Counted from the stretch's first letter, positions 44,460 to 53,591 are shown. The stretch is DNA of 64,000 nucleotides from an uncultured Eubacteriales bacterium (GCA_934438175.1 CAKSBH010000009.1:16888-80887); one strand, 5' to 3'. Made by a program: numbers and translations. Notes: generated from the letters alone by a model not told the origin.

Positions 44460-44936
44460 ATGCCCATCATAAAAAAGGACGGATATGTTTTTTCTGTTTA
44501 TCCCGAACAAACCGAAGAATATTATAAAACACATTCTCTTTGCGACTGTGGGTATTGCCGCAACTATTATGCACAGATAAAAGATAAACTTCCGAAATTA
44601 GACGCTTTTTTAACATGTTTTGGGGTTGATATCTCGAAGCCGGATGAAGCAATGAGTGTTGAAACAGACAACCACATCACCTATTTTTGCGTTGATTACA
44701 CCGTTTGCGGAAGTGTTGAATCCATGGGAGAATATGAAATTGACATCCATGACAATTTATTTCTGAGCATTGTTATCACAGACGGTTTTGCTTCGCCCAA
44801 CGAGCAACCCGGGGAATATTTTACGATTTCCGTTATGAACATTGAACTTCCGTGGGTACTCGATGAACCTTTTCCGGGCCCAACGAAGAAGAAAACAAAA
44901 AGGATCTCTGAAATATTCAGAAAATCATGTCCATAA
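44460..44936 (+). CDS. Unrecognised 158-residue cytoplasmic protein
   Basis: It starts MPIIKKDGYVFSVYPEQTEE and has a CDCGYC motif near residue 28-33 followed by RNYYAQIKDKLPKLDAFLTC, then acidic beta-rich sequence (SMGEYEIDIHDNLFLSIVIT), and a basic tail. There is no signal peptide or membrane span. Codon and base use are clearly more AT-rich than the flanking genes, suggesting later acquisition. A good AAGGAG site precedes the ATG and a strong terminator follows, so it is probably a real single-gene unit. I cannot name a family or function. Confidence 0.72.
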   Translation: MPIIKKDGYVFSVYPEQTEEYYKTHSLCDCGYCRNYYAQIKDKLPKLDAFLTCFGVDISKPDEAMSVETDNHITYFCVDYTVCGSVESMGEYEIDIHDNLFLSIVITDGFASPNEQPGEYFTISVMNIELPWVLDEPFPGPTKKKTKRISEIFRKSCP

Positions 44937-44938
44937 TC

Positions 44939-44972
44939 AAAGTCCCTCTTGTGTCATCAAGAGGGACTTTTT
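44939..44972 (+). terminator. Terminator after the 44460 gene
   Basis: 13-bp perfect stem (44939-44951 with 44958-44970), 6-nt loop, tail TTTTT. The A-rich left side is short, so it mainly serves the plus strand. Confidence 0.9.
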
Positions 44973-45074
44973 ACGGGATGAAATCCGGATTGCCCGGATA
45001 TCGGCTTTTGATACCGAAACAAAAAACGGAAAACCACTTCCCGGCAAAGAATTTCTCACAGATCCGGTTTTGTT

Positions 45075-45602
45075 TTATGCCCGGATTCCGAGATCCAGGC
45101 GTTTCAGCAAAGAGATAAGCGGAACAGCAAGCGAACTGAGAACAAGGTTTCCCGCCGCATGGACGCAGTCCCACGGAAGTCCGGAAACAATCCACGCCAG
45201 CATGCCCCGGAAGCTCAGTCCGAACGCCAGTGCCTGAAACGGCGCATACAGGGTGCCATAAAGAAGTCCGTGCAGACCGGCAACCGCCATCAGAACCGGA
45301 ACCCGGACTTTATTCGGCATGGATTGGGGAAGAAGCATCACCGCACCCCACAGAATCACCCACAGATAAAGATACGGAACCCACCACAAACTGAATCCGG
45401 CGTACAGCCCTTCCATAAACACAAACAGATAAATCGGAATCAGGGCTTTTGTGCGATACACCGAGGTGTAGGCAACAATCAGCAGTGCCAGAGGATGAAC
45501 ATTCGGAGCCCATTCCATAACAATTTTTCCCAAAAACATTACGGTACCAAGCAGGGAAAAAACAAGCATTTCCCGCAGGGTAAGCGTTTTTTCTTTTTTC
45601 AT
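45075..45602 (-). CDS. ECF transporter S component
   Basis: 175-residue protein with five to six membrane spans. It starts MKKEKTLTLREMLVFSLLG and contains EWAPNVHPLALLIVAYTSVYR and GFSLWWVPYLYLWVILWG, the pattern of a Firmicutes family of substrate-binding subunits of energy-coupling factor transporters. The ECF ATPases and T subunit are not encoded nearby and are presumably shared from elsewhere. The vitamin or metal carried is unknown. The frame is open far upstream, but the promoter -10 box lies at 45634-45639, so the ATG at 45602 (GAGGGG site) is used. Confidence 0.82.
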   Translation of the reverse strand: MKKEKTLTLREMLVFSLLGTVMFLGKIVMEWAPNVHPLALLIVAYTSVYRTKALIPIYLFVFMEGLYAGFSLWWVPYLYLWVILWGAVMLLPQSMPNKVRVPVLMAVAGLHGLLYGTLYAPFQALAFGLSFRGMLAWIVSGLPWDCVHAAGNLVLSSLAVPLISLLKRLDLGIRA

Positions 45603-45633
45603 CCCGCTCTTCCCCTCACTTTCTTTCCGGCTC

Positions 45634-45662
45634 ATTATATCACATTTTCCGGTGTTTTGCAA
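45634..45662 (-). promoter_or_regulatory. Promoter of the ECF S component gene
   Basis: Minus strand: TTGCAA (45662-45657), 17-bp spacer, TATAAT (45639-45634). Confidence 0.8.
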
Positions 45663-45674
45663 CCGTCTGCGGAC

Positions 45675-45703
45675 TTGACAAAACCGATAAGATACGATAT
45701 ACT
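45675..45703 (+). promoter_or_regulatory. Promoter of the LRR lipoprotein gene
   Basis: TTGACA, 17-bp spacer, TATACT. The -35 box is only 12 bp from the -35 box of the divergent ECF promoter, so the two polymerases should compete. Confidence 0.82.
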
Positions 45704-45750
45704 GAAAATAATCAGAAAAAACAAAAAATATGGAAAAGGAAGAATCTTTT

Positions 45751-47103
45751 ATGAACAAAACTCCCCTTGCCCTTCTGCTTGCTGTTCTGCTGATGCTTTC
45801 TCTTGCGCTTGTCTCCTGCACGCCGAAAACGCCGGACGACAAGCCGACGCCGAGCGAAGGAGAAGAAGATCCGGAGCCGGAATGCAACCATAAGTTTGAA
45901 ACATGGGAACTTCGGGAAGACGGCTATTTCAGTGTCTGCTCTGTCTGCAAAGAAGAATCCTACAACTACACGAAGGATGTTACCGAAGGTCTTGCCCTGA
46001 AATCCAACGGGAACGGAACCTGCGCCGTAACCGGAATCGGTGAATGGGACGGCGTAGGCGCCCTGGTCATTCCGCCCGTCAACGCAGAAAACGAAACAAT
46101 CACCGCCATCGCCGATACGGCATTCCAGAACCAGACCGAAATCACCTCGCTGACGCTCCCCCCCACGGTTCAGACCATCGGAGGCAATGCGTTCTTCCGT
46201 TGCACAAAGCTGGAGACCATCCAGTTTGCGGAAGGGCTTCGGGTCATCGGCGGCGGCGCATTTTGGGACTGCGTCCGACTGACGGCACTCCGGATGCCCG
46301 ATACCGTGACCACCCTGGGCGTACAGTCTGTCTATCAGTGCCGTAGCATTACCGAACTTCACATCTCCCGCAGCATCACCGAAATCGGAGCCCAGACGTT
46401 TGACAGCATTGCCGTCAAAGATCTTATTCTTCCCGACAACATCGTCCGTATCGGGGATTTTGCGTTCTGCCGCGGAATCGGGATCGAGACCATCGTCATT
46501 CCCGACAGTGTAACAACCATCGGTGCCGACGTGTTCTCCCGCAGCAACACCATCCGCAGCATCCGTGTGGGGAAAAATGTCCGCTCTCTCGGTGCCAACA
46601 CGTTCAATCAGAATTCCAATCTGGAGACCATTGTCTTTGAAGGTCCTCTCAAGGACATTCCCGACGGGCTGTTCTATATGGATTCCTCTCTGTCTTTTGT
46701 CATCCCGAAGGAAACCGAAACCGTCGGAGAAAAATCGTTCGCCCGTTGCAAGGGAGTTTCCGTCGATCCGGAAAACGAACACCTCAAGTCGGTTGACAAC
46801 ATGGTTCTGAGCAAAGACGGAAAAATCCTGTACTCCTACGCTTCCGGTGACGGTGCCGAAACCCTGGTCATTCCGGACGGCGTGGAAGAAATTTACAAAT
46901 CTGCCCTCTATTACGCAAAATTCAAATCCATTTCCCTTCCGGCATCACTGAAGACCGTCCGTGCCGAAGCGTTTGTCAAATGCAAGTGGCTGAAGGATGT
47001 GACCTTCCGCGGAACGGAAGAAGAGTGGAACAATATCATGATCAGTTCGTTGAACAACGGAAATGACTTTTTGAAAAACGCAACCATAACCTTTGAAAAA
47101 TAA
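45751..47103 (+). CDS. Surface lipoprotein with BspA-type leucine-rich repeats
   Basis: 450 residues. Lipoprotein signal MNKTPLALLLAVLLMLSLALVSC (Cys23), a proline/glutamate-rich linker, a short segment with paired Cys (CNHKF, CSVCKEE), then about ten LRR_5-type repeats of ~23 residues such as ITSLTLPPTVQTIGGNAFFRC and IETIVIPDSVTTIGADVFSR. These repeats build a solenoid used for binding to proteins or cell surfaces. An ATG at 45730 is in frame, but 45751 has the AAGGAAG site and begins the signal peptide. Confidence 0.88.
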   Translation: MNKTPLALLLAVLLMLSLALVSCTPKTPDDKPTPSEGEEDPEPECNHKFETWELREDGYFSVCSVCKEESYNYTKDVTEGLALKSNGNGTCAVTGIGEWDGVGALVIPPVNAENETITAIADTAFQNQTEITSLTLPPTVQTIGGNAFFRCTKLETIQFAEGLRVIGGGAFWDCVRLTALRMPDTVTTLGVQSVYQCRSITELHISRSITEIGAQTFDSIAVKDLILPDNIVRIGDFAFCRGIGIETIVIPDSVTTIGADVFSRSNTIRSIRVGKNVRSLGANTFNQNSNLETIVFEGPLKDIPDGLFYMDSSLSFVIPKETETVGEKSFARCKGVSVDPENEHLKSVDNMVLSKDGKILYSYASGDGAETLVIPDGVEEIYKSALYYAKFKSISLPASLKTVRAEAFVKCKWLKDVTFRGTEEEWNNIMISSLNNGNDFLKNATITFEK

Positions 47104-47106
47104 CGC

Positions 47107-47134
47107 GAAGCGCCGGGAAATTTCCCGGCGCTTC
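47107..47134. terminator. Bidirectional terminator between the LRR and NUDIX genes
   Basis: A perfect 28-bp palindrome with GC-rich arms, followed by TTTT on the plus strand. It also lies just downstream of the converging NUDIX gene. Confidence 0.85.
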
Positions 47135-47149
47135 TTTTACGCTTTTTAT

Positions 47150-47620
47150 TCATCTTCCGATCTCCGCCCCATTGACGGACGCATACACCAGCCGGTTGCC
47201 TTCATACTGCAACGTCATTTCCTCAAACGGCTCGCCCCGACGAATCCGGTCAAAAAAGATACGGTCTCCCTCCCACATCGGCAGAGATTGCGCATGAATC
47301 TTCGGCACCCACTCCAGATCGCCCTCATCGCATACGCATACGGTGCCGGTAAACGAAGAGGAGGTGTAAAGATACATTTCTTCCGCCTCCCATACATCGG
47401 AAAGAAACCGGATTTTTCCGAAAAACGTCCACGAAGTCAGCGTCAGCCCCGTTTCTTCCGAAACCTCACGCAGCAAACACTGTTCCGGCGTTTCTCCCGG
47501 CTTGAATTTGCCGCCCACGCCAACCCATTTGCCTTCGTTGAGGTCGTTTTTCTTCTTGGTCCGATGAAGCAACAGCCAGCAGTCGTCCCGCTCCACATAA
47601 CACAACGTCGTTTTTTTCAT
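47150..47620 (-). CDS. NUDIX hydrolase, MutT/8-oxo-dGTP diphosphatase type
   Basis: 156 residues. The NUDIX box GGKFKPGETPEQCLLREVSEETGL is intact, with the metal-binding REVSEE core. It starts MKKTTLCYVERDDCWLLLHR, typical of the MTH1-like 8-oxo-dGTP pyrophosphatases of Firmicutes that clean oxidised nucleotides; other nucleotides are possible. The ATG at 47620 is downstream of a GAGGTGGG site; an ATG at 47635 is also in frame. Confidence 0.9.
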   Translation of the reverse strand: MKKTTLCYVERDDCWLLLHRTKKKNDLNEGKWVGVGGKFKPGETPEQCLLREVSEETGLTLTSWTFFGKIRFLSDVWEAEEMYLYTSSSFTGTVCVCDEGDLEWVPKIHAQSLPMWEGDRIFFDRIRRGEPFEEMTLQYEGNRLVYASVNGAEIGR

Positions 47621-47640
47621 AACAACCCACCTCATATTTC

Positions 47641-47669
47641 AGTATACACACACAATCCGCTTCTGTCAA
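47641..47669 (-). promoter_or_regulatory. NUDIX gene promoter
   Basis: Minus strand: TTGACA (47669-47664), 17-bp spacer, TATACT (47646-47641), about 20 bp before the ATG. Confidence 0.82.
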
Positions 47670-47697
47670 CAATTTTTCCGGAACATTCATTTGCATC

Positions 47698-47726
47698 TTG
47701 CAAATACCGAGCGATTATGGTATAAT
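47698..47726 (+). promoter_or_regulatory. Promoter of the gltX-glnS operon
   Basis: TTGCAA, 17-bp spacer, TATAAT, 54 bp before the gltX ATG. It is divergent from the NUDIX promoter. Confidence 0.8.
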
Positions 47727-47780
47727 AAAGTGTAATATGATATTCAGAGAAAAGATATACTGTAAGGAGAGGGGTCAGAT

Positions 47781-49481
47781 ATGACTATGACGGATTATCC
47801 TGCGCTTGCAGACCTCCTTTTTCCGGACGTAACCGAAACGCCGGAAGAGATGGAACAGCGCTTCCCTGCCCGACATCTGCCGGAAGGTGCCAAAGTAACG
47901 CGCTTTGCACCGTCCCCCACGGGATATGTTCACTTCGGAGGACTGTTTCCGTCTGTTGTAGGCGAACGGCTGGCACATCAGAGCGGCGGTGTTTTTTATC
48001 TGCGCATTGAAGATACCGATAATAAACGGGAGATCGACGGTGCGGCAAAAGCCCTCATTGAAACGCTTGCCCGTTACGGCATCCACTTCGACGAGGGGGC
48101 TGTTCTGAACGAAGCCGGAGAGATCTGCGACAAGGGGCTCTACGGTCCGTACCGGCAAAGCGAACGCGGTCCGATCTACCACGTTTACGCCAAGCAGTTG
48201 GTACGGGAAGAAAAGGCATATCCCTGCTTCTGCACCAAAGAAGAACTGGAGCGTCTGGAAGCGGAAGACAAAAAAACCGAGATCAAAACCAAAGACTGGC
48301 ATACCGAAGACGGCGGACAGCAGGAACGGGAAAGACGCGATGCCCAGCGTTGCGTGACAATGGAAAGCGTGAAAGAACATCTGCAGAACGGAGATCCGTT
48401 TGTATTGCGGATTCTTGCCGACGGAGACGGCGAAAAACGGCTGAAGACATCGGATCTTATCAAAGGAGACCTGGAACTTCCCGTTAACGATGAGGATTTT
48501 GTTCTGCTCAAAAGCAACGGCATTCCCACCTATCATTTCGCCCATGCGGTAGACGATCACCTCATGCGCACCACGCACGTCATCCGCGGAGACGAATGGC
48601 TGTCTTCTCTGCCGAAACATCTGCAGCTGTTCCGATACCTCGGTTTCCGCGCACCGAAATACATGCACATTGCCACCATTATGCGCATGGATGAAAACGG
48701 AAACAAGAAAAAGCTGTCCAAACGGGATCTCGGTGCCAACCTGAACGATTATGAGAAACTGGGCTATGTGCCGGAAGCGGTCCGGGAATATATTCTGACT
48801 CTGCTGAATTCCAATTTTGAAGAATGGCACGCGCAGAACCCGGACAAGACGGCGGACGATTTCCCGTTCTCCATCAAAAAAATGAGCGCATCCGGCTGTC
48901 TGTTTGATACCGATAAGCTCAATGACATCTCCAAAAACATTCTTGCTGCTATGAGCGCAGAAGAAATCTGCCGCCGCATCACAGCATGGGCGCAGAATTT
49001 CGACCCGGAATTTGCGGCACTTCTTCTGCGGAATCCCGATTATGCCGAACGGATTCTTGCGGTGGGACGCGGAGGCACAAAGCCCCGCAAAGATCTCTGC
49101 ACGCTTGCCGATGCCAGAGAGTATATGGGGTTCTATTACGACGAACTGTTTTCGCCGGCATACGCGTTTCCCGAAAACCTTCAAAAAGAAGACGTTCTTG
49201 CCATTCTTCGGGAATATCCCGCACAGTATGAGGAAACCGACACCCAGGACGAGTGGTTTGCCAAACTGAAAAAAATGGCAGAAGAACACGGATTTGCCCC
49301 GGATATGAAACAATACCGCAAAACGCCGGAGGCCTTCCGCGGCAGCGTGGCGGATATCGCCATGGTTCTGCGCATCGCCATCACCGGAAAAACACAATCC
49401 CCCGATACATACTGCGTCATGCAGATTCTCGGAAAACAAAAACTCACGGAAAGAATCAAGAAAGCGGCAGAGGTGCTTTGA
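47781..49481 (+). CDS. gltX: Glutamyl-tRNA synthetase
   Basis: 566 residues, longer than the usual ~480-500. The class I HIGH region is RFAPSPTGYVHFGGL, then YLRIEDTDNKREIDG (glutamate binding), THVIRGDEWLSS, and a KMSKS-like KKKLSKRDLG. Extra length comes mainly from a ~35-residue N-terminal extension and a charged insert at about 155-195 (DKKTEIKTKDWHTEDGGQQ). Because a GlnRS gene follows, this enzyme may be a discriminating GluRS that charges only tRNA-Glu. The ATG has an AAGGAGAGGGG site. Confidence 0.94.
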   Translation: MTMTDYPALADLLFPDVTETPEEMEQRFPARHLPEGAKVTRFAPSPTGYVHFGGLFPSVVGERLAHQSGGVFYLRIEDTDNKREIDGAAKALIETLARYGIHFDEGAVLNEAGEICDKGLYGPYRQSERGPIYHVYAKQLVREEKAYPCFCTKEELERLEAEDKKTEIKTKDWHTEDGGQQERERRDAQRCVTMESVKEHLQNGDPFVLRILADGDGEKRLKTSDLIKGDLELPVNDEDFVLLKSNGIPTYHFAHAVDDHLMRTTHVIRGDEWLSSLPKHLQLFRYLGFRAPKYMHIATIMRMDENGNKKKLSKRDLGANLNDYEKLGYVPEAVREYILTLLNSNFEEWHAQNPDKTADDFPFSIKKMSASGCLFDTDKLNDISKNILAAMSAEEICRRITAWAQNFDPEFAALLLRNPDYAERILAVGRGGTKPRKDLCTLADAREYMGFYYDELFSPAYAFPENLQKEDVLAILREYPAQYEETDTQDEWFAKLKKMAEEHGFAPDMKQYRKTPEAFRGSVADIAMVLRIAITGKTQSPDTYCVMQILGKQKLTERIKKAAEVL

Positions 49482-49482
49482 T

Positions 49483-51141
49483 ATGGAAAACAACAATATA
49501 ACGGTTTCCAACTTTATTCACGATGCAATCGATGCAGACCTTCTCTCCGGACGCGAAACAAGCGTCCATACCCGTTTTCCGCCCGAACCGAACGGATACC
49601 TGCATCTCGGAAGCGCAAAAGCCATCTGGATCAACTTCAGCACAGCGCAAAAATACGGAGGTCTGTTCAATCTCCGCTACGACGACACCAACCCGGAAAA
49701 AGAGGATGAGGAATACGTCCGTTCCATCTACAATGACCTGGTATGGCTTGGAGCCGTTCCCAACGGCGGCATTTTTTACGGTTCCGATTATTTCGACCAG
49801 TGCTATGAAATTGCCTGCAAACTCATCCGGGACGGAAAAGCGTTTGTCTGTGATCTGACCGATAAGGAAATGTCCGAATACCGCGGAGACTTCAACACGC
49901 CGGGAAAAGAAAGCCCTTATCGCAACCGCTCCGTGGAAGAAAACATGGATCTTTTTGTCCGCATGAAAAACGGCGAATTTCCGGACGGTGCCAAAACGCT
50001 CCGTGCCAAGATCGACATGCTGTCCCCCAACATGGTGCTGAGAGATCCGGTCATCTACCGCATCCGCAATACGCCGCATTACCGTCAGGGTGACAAATGG
50101 CACATTTATCCGATGTACGATTTTGCCCACCCCATTCAGGATGCCATCGAGGGCATTACCCATTCCTGCTGTTCCGACGAGTTCATCAACAACCGTCCTC
50201 TGTACGACTGGGTAACGGAAAATGCCGGCTTTGAACATCGTCCGCACCAGTACGAATTCGGCAGAATGAATGTTACCTATACCGTAATGAGCAAGCGGTA
50301 TCTGCGCGAACTGGTGCAGAAGCACATTGTCGACGGCTGGGACGATCCCCGGATGCCCACGCTTTGCGCTTTGCGCCGCCGCGGCTATACCCCTTCCTCC
50401 ATTTTTGAATTCGTTCGCCGTGCGGGCGTCAGCCCGACACGCACGACCATCGATGTCGGCCTGCTGGAATACTGCATCCGCAACGAACTCAACGCGACCG
50501 CGCCCCGCCGCATTGCCATAGCAGATCCGATTAAAGTCCTTGTGACAAATTATCCGGAAGATCAAACGGAATATTTCGACCTGCCCAACAATCCGCAGGA
50601 TGAAACGGCGGGCAAACGCAGCGTTCCGTTTACGAGGGAGCTGTACATTGACCGCTCGGACTTTGCCGAGGTTCCTCCCCCGAAATTCTTCCGTCTGAAG
50701 CCGGACGGCGAAGTACGGCTGATGGGTTCTTATATCATCCGGCTGAACGAAATTGTCAAAAATGAGAACGGAACCATCAAAGAACTGCTCTGCACGGCCG
50801 ATCTGGAGACCGGCTGCGGCAATCCGGTTGACGGAAGAAAGGTTAAAGGAACCATTCACTGGTTATCGGCACCGAATGCCCGGAACGCCGAACTCCGGTA
50901 CTATGACCGGTTGTTTACAATCGAAAACATTTACGAAAAATCTTCCGATGAGTATCTTTCTTATATCAACCCGGATTCCTTGCGCATCTATCCGGACGCA
51001 AAAATCGAGCCGTCTCTTGCCGAGGCAACCGAAGGAGACCGGTTCCAGTTTGTACGTTGCGGGTATTTCTGCAAGGATCCCGCCCGTGAAAACACGTTTA
51101 ATCTGATTGTTGGACTGAAAGACAGCTACAAACCTGCCTGA
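49483..51141 (+). CDS. glnS: Glutaminyl-tRNA synthetase
   Basis: 552 residues. RFPPEPNGYLHLGSAKAIW is the GlnRS form of the HIGH region; RYDDTNPEKEDEEYV, YDFAHPIQDAIEGITHS and the KMSKS equivalent VMSKRYLREL follow, with the beta-barrel anticodon domain at the C-terminus. It charges tRNA-Gln directly. Most Firmicutes lack this enzyme and instead amidate Glu-tRNA-Gln with GatCAB, so the gene was probably acquired. It begins one base after the gltX stop. Confidence 0.96.
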   Translation: MENNNITVSNFIHDAIDADLLSGRETSVHTRFPPEPNGYLHLGSAKAIWINFSTAQKYGGLFNLRYDDTNPEKEDEEYVRSIYNDLVWLGAVPNGGIFYGSDYFDQCYEIACKLIRDGKAFVCDLTDKEMSEYRGDFNTPGKESPYRNRSVEENMDLFVRMKNGEFPDGAKTLRAKIDMLSPNMVLRDPVIYRIRNTPHYRQGDKWHIYPMYDFAHPIQDAIEGITHSCCSDEFINNRPLYDWVTENAGFEHRPHQYEFGRMNVTYTVMSKRYLRELVQKHIVDGWDDPRMPTLCALRRRGYTPSSIFEFVRRAGVSPTRTTIDVGLLEYCIRNELNATAPRRIAIADPIKVLVTNYPEDQTEYFDLPNNPQDETAGKRSVPFTRELYIDRSDFAEVPPPKFFRLKPDGEVRLMGSYIIRLNEIVKNENGTIKELLCTADLETGCGNPVDGRKVKGTIHWLSAPNARNAELRYYDRLFTIENIYEKSSDEYLSYINPDSLRIYPDAKIEPSLAEATEGDRFQFVRCGYFCKDPARENTFNLIVGLKDSYKPA

Positions 51142-51155
51142 CACGGAGGAAATTC

Positions 51156-52613
51156 ATGCGCCGATTTTTTGTGTTTTTTCTGACAGCGGTTCTGACTGTG
51201 ACCCTGCTCGTCCCGGCATTTTCCGCCGACGTTTCCCTTTCGGGAAACGATATCAAAAGCGAAAGTGCCATTCTGATGAACATGGAATCCGGGCAGATCC
51301 TCTTTGAGAAAAACGCACATCAGAAGATGTATCCCGCCAGCATTACCAAAATTCTCACCTGCCTGCTTGCTCTGGAAAATCTTCCGCTGGACCGCAAAAT
51401 CACAGCTCCCGCGGACGATCCGACAAACAACCCCTCCGGGGAGATTCTGACCAAAATCATCAAAAGCGAAAAAGGCGACTTGCAGCAACTGGGCTGGCAG
51501 AACATCACCCGGGTTCCCATCAGCGTCGGAGACTGCTACACCGTCCGGGACCTTCTCTATGCGGCAGCCCTCCGCTCGGCGAACGACGCCTGCGATGTTC
51601 TGGCCTATGCGGTAGACGGTTCCATCGAGGCATTTACCGCGCGGATGAACCGGCGCGCACAAGAAATCGGCTGTACCGATACGCATTTCAGCAACACCAA
51701 CGGTCTTCCCGCCGAAGATCACTATACTTCGGCGGCAGACATGGCAAAAATTATGACAGAAGCGATGAAAAATGACGCTTTTGCCGATTTTTTCGGACCG
51801 CAGTATGAAGAACGCAAAGGGGAAACCGTGCGGGTCAACGCCCGCACCATCACCGAGCAGAATACTGGCAAAACCACCACCTGCAACGTGGGACACGGTT
51901 TTCTTCACACAAAATCCGGCGTGACCTACTCGTATGCCACCGCCGGAAAAACCGGCGTGACCACCCGTGCGGGCTATACGCTGGTCACAACGGCAAACAT
52001 CCGTTCGATGCAATTGGTCTGCGTAACCATGAAAGCGGAAACCCGTGCCGTTACTTATAACGATACCAAAGCACTGTTCAATTCCGTTGAGGGGTTGTAT
52101 AAGCCCATGAGGATAACGCCGGAAATGTTTGGCGTGCACCGTGCGGAACAGACCGAGAACGGAGAAAAAGTAGCGGATCTTGAGCTGACGCTTCGCGAGC
52201 CAGTTACGTTCTGGGTTCCCAATGAGATCTTCTTTGAAAATCTTTCCGTAACGTTCAGCATTCCGGATACCGTCGAAGGAACCCTGCCCCAGACGGTAAC
52301 GGCGACCTTTTCGTATGACGGCGTCGAGAACGTAGGGACAGCAACGGTTTCGGTTCTTCGCAAGGAAACGACCGCACCGCAAGAAACTCAAAACGAGCAA
52401 AAAGGGAATGTATTTGTCACCATCCTGATTATTCTCGGCATTCTGGTTCTTTGCTTTCTGGTGCTGGCACTCGCTCTGTGGATCTATTCCGAAATCCGTC
52501 GGAAAGAACGGATCAAACGCAAGCGTCTGCAACGTCTGAACCGGGAAGCGGAACTGCGGGAAAACGGAGATGTGAACGAACAAAAAGGAGAAACAAACCG
52601 TGTCCAAAGATAA
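51156..52613 (+). CDS. D-alanyl-D-alanine carboxypeptidase, DacF/PBP5 type (S11)
   Basis: 485 residues. Signal peptide (MRRFFVFFLTAVLTVTLLVPAFSA), then the S11 active-site motifs SITK (in MYPASITKILTC), SAN (in LRSANDACDVLAY) and KTG (in TAGKTGVTTRAGY). A C-terminal beta domain is followed by a membrane span (VTILIILGILVLCFLVLAL) and a basic tail, so the enzyme is anchored at its end. It trims the terminal D-Ala from peptidoglycan stems; DacF members act in spore cortex. It starts 14 bp after glnS. Confidence 0.93.
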   Translation: MRRFFVFFLTAVLTVTLLVPAFSADVSLSGNDIKSESAILMNMESGQILFEKNAHQKMYPASITKILTCLLALENLPLDRKITAPADDPTNNPSGEILTKIIKSEKGDLQQLGWQNITRVPISVGDCYTVRDLLYAAALRSANDACDVLAYAVDGSIEAFTARMNRRAQEIGCTDTHFSNTNGLPAEDHYTSAADMAKIMTEAMKNDAFADFFGPQYEERKGETVRVNARTITEQNTGKTTTCNVGHGFLHTKSGVTYSYATAGKTGVTTRAGYTLVTTANIRSMQLVCVTMKAETRAVTYNDTKALFNSVEGLYKPMRITPEMFGVHRAEQTENGEKVADLELTLREPVTFWVPNEIFFENLSVTFSIPDTVEGTLPQTVTATFSYDGVENVGTATVSVLRKETTAPQETQNEQKGNVFVTILIILGILVLCFLVLALALWIYSEIRRKERIKRKRLQRLNREAELRENGDVNEQKGETNRVQR

Positions 52614-52893
52614 AAAACTCCGGTCGGAGGCAATGGATCTTCTGTTTGAGGGAATGTTGAAACTCCGGTCTGTGGATGAGTGTTACGCCTATTTTGAGGA
52701 TCTCTGCACGGTCGCGGAGATGCGTGCGATGGCACAGCGCTTTGAGGTAGCGAAAAACCTTTCCGACGGCATGACCTATATGCAGATTGAAAATTCCGTC
52801 GGTGTCAGTGCGGCGACCATCAGTCGCGTAAAGACTGCATTGGAAGACGGTGCGGACGGGTACAAGCTTGTTCTGGAAAGGATGAAGAAATAA
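52600..52893 (+). CDS. YerC/TrpR-like DNA-binding protein
   Basis: 97 residues starting at a GTG with AAGGAG 8 nt upstream, overlapping the end of the carboxypeptidase gene. The central helices LCTVAEMRAMAQRFEVAKNL and the helix-turn-helix YMQIENSVGVSAATISRVKTAL match the YerC/YecD family related to the Trp repressor. The target is unknown; members are common as single small regulators in Firmicutes. Confidence 0.9.
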   Translation: MSKDKKLRSEAMDLLFEGMLKLRSVDECYAYFEDLCTVAEMRAMAQRFEVAKNLSDGMTYMQIENSVGVSAATISRVKTALEDGADGYKLVLERMKK

Positions 52894-52895
52894 CG

Positions 52896-53591
52896 GTGTC
52901 ATACGACTACGACTCGCTTTCGGATTTTTACGACCGTTTCAACGAAGAGCCGGACTATGAACGGTATTGGAAGCGCGCGGTTGAAAAGTTCGGACTTCCC
53001 CAAACCGGACTTGCTTTGGACTGCGGATGCGGAACCGGAACACTTCTGCTTCATCTTTGCAACAAGGGCTACGACTGTACCGGAACCGATGTGTCCCCTG
53101 CCATGTTGCAGAAAGCCGAGGAAAAACTTCTCGGAGCCGGTTATCTTCCGCACCTGGTCTGTCAGGATCTGACCGAGCTGGACCTTTTCGGCGGCTACGA
53201 TGCCGTTTTCTGCACACTGGACACGGTGAATCATTTGCAGAAACGGGATCTTGCACGTTTTTTTCGCAAACTTTACAACTTTGTAGAACCGGGCGGCGTA
53301 TTCGTTTTTGACGCAAAAACCAAAGAGGGATTCCGAAGGACGGAAGGCACCCGGGTATGTGACGACGGAAAGGATTTTCTCTGCATGCAGGGAGATTTTA
53401 CCGGGAAATACGCCTTTTACCGTTTTACCATGTTTCATGACGGCGAACGGGCAGACGAGGATGTGGAAGAACGGTTCTACGAGCCGGAAGAGTTCCGGAA
53501 GCTTCTGGAACAAGCCGGCTTCCGCTGGCTCGGAAAGGTCGCTTACGGAAAAGACCGGAATCTGTACGGAGCGAAGAGAGAACGGGTATGA
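52896..53591 (+). CDS. Class I SAM-dependent methyltransferase
   Basis: 231 residues starting at GTG two bases after the YerC stop. The SAM-binding glycine loop is LDCGCGTGTLLLHL, the acidic residue ending strand 2 is in GTDVSPAML, and the post-motif VFCTLDTVNHL is followed by FVEPGGVFVFDAKT. The substrate is not evident: the family includes small-molecule and RNA methylases. It overlaps hslO by 4 bp. Confidence 0.88.
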   Translation: MSYDYDSLSDFYDRFNEEPDYERYWKRAVEKFGLPQTGLALDCGCGTGTLLLHLCNKGYDCTGTDVSPAMLQKAEEKLLGAGYLPHLVCQDLTELDLFGGYDAVFCTLDTVNHLQKRDLARFFRKLYNFVEPGGVFVFDAKTKEGFRRTEGTRVCDDGKDFLCMQGDFTGKYAFYRFTMFHDGERADEDVEERFYEPEEFRKLLEQAGFRWLGKVAYGKDRNLYGAKRERV

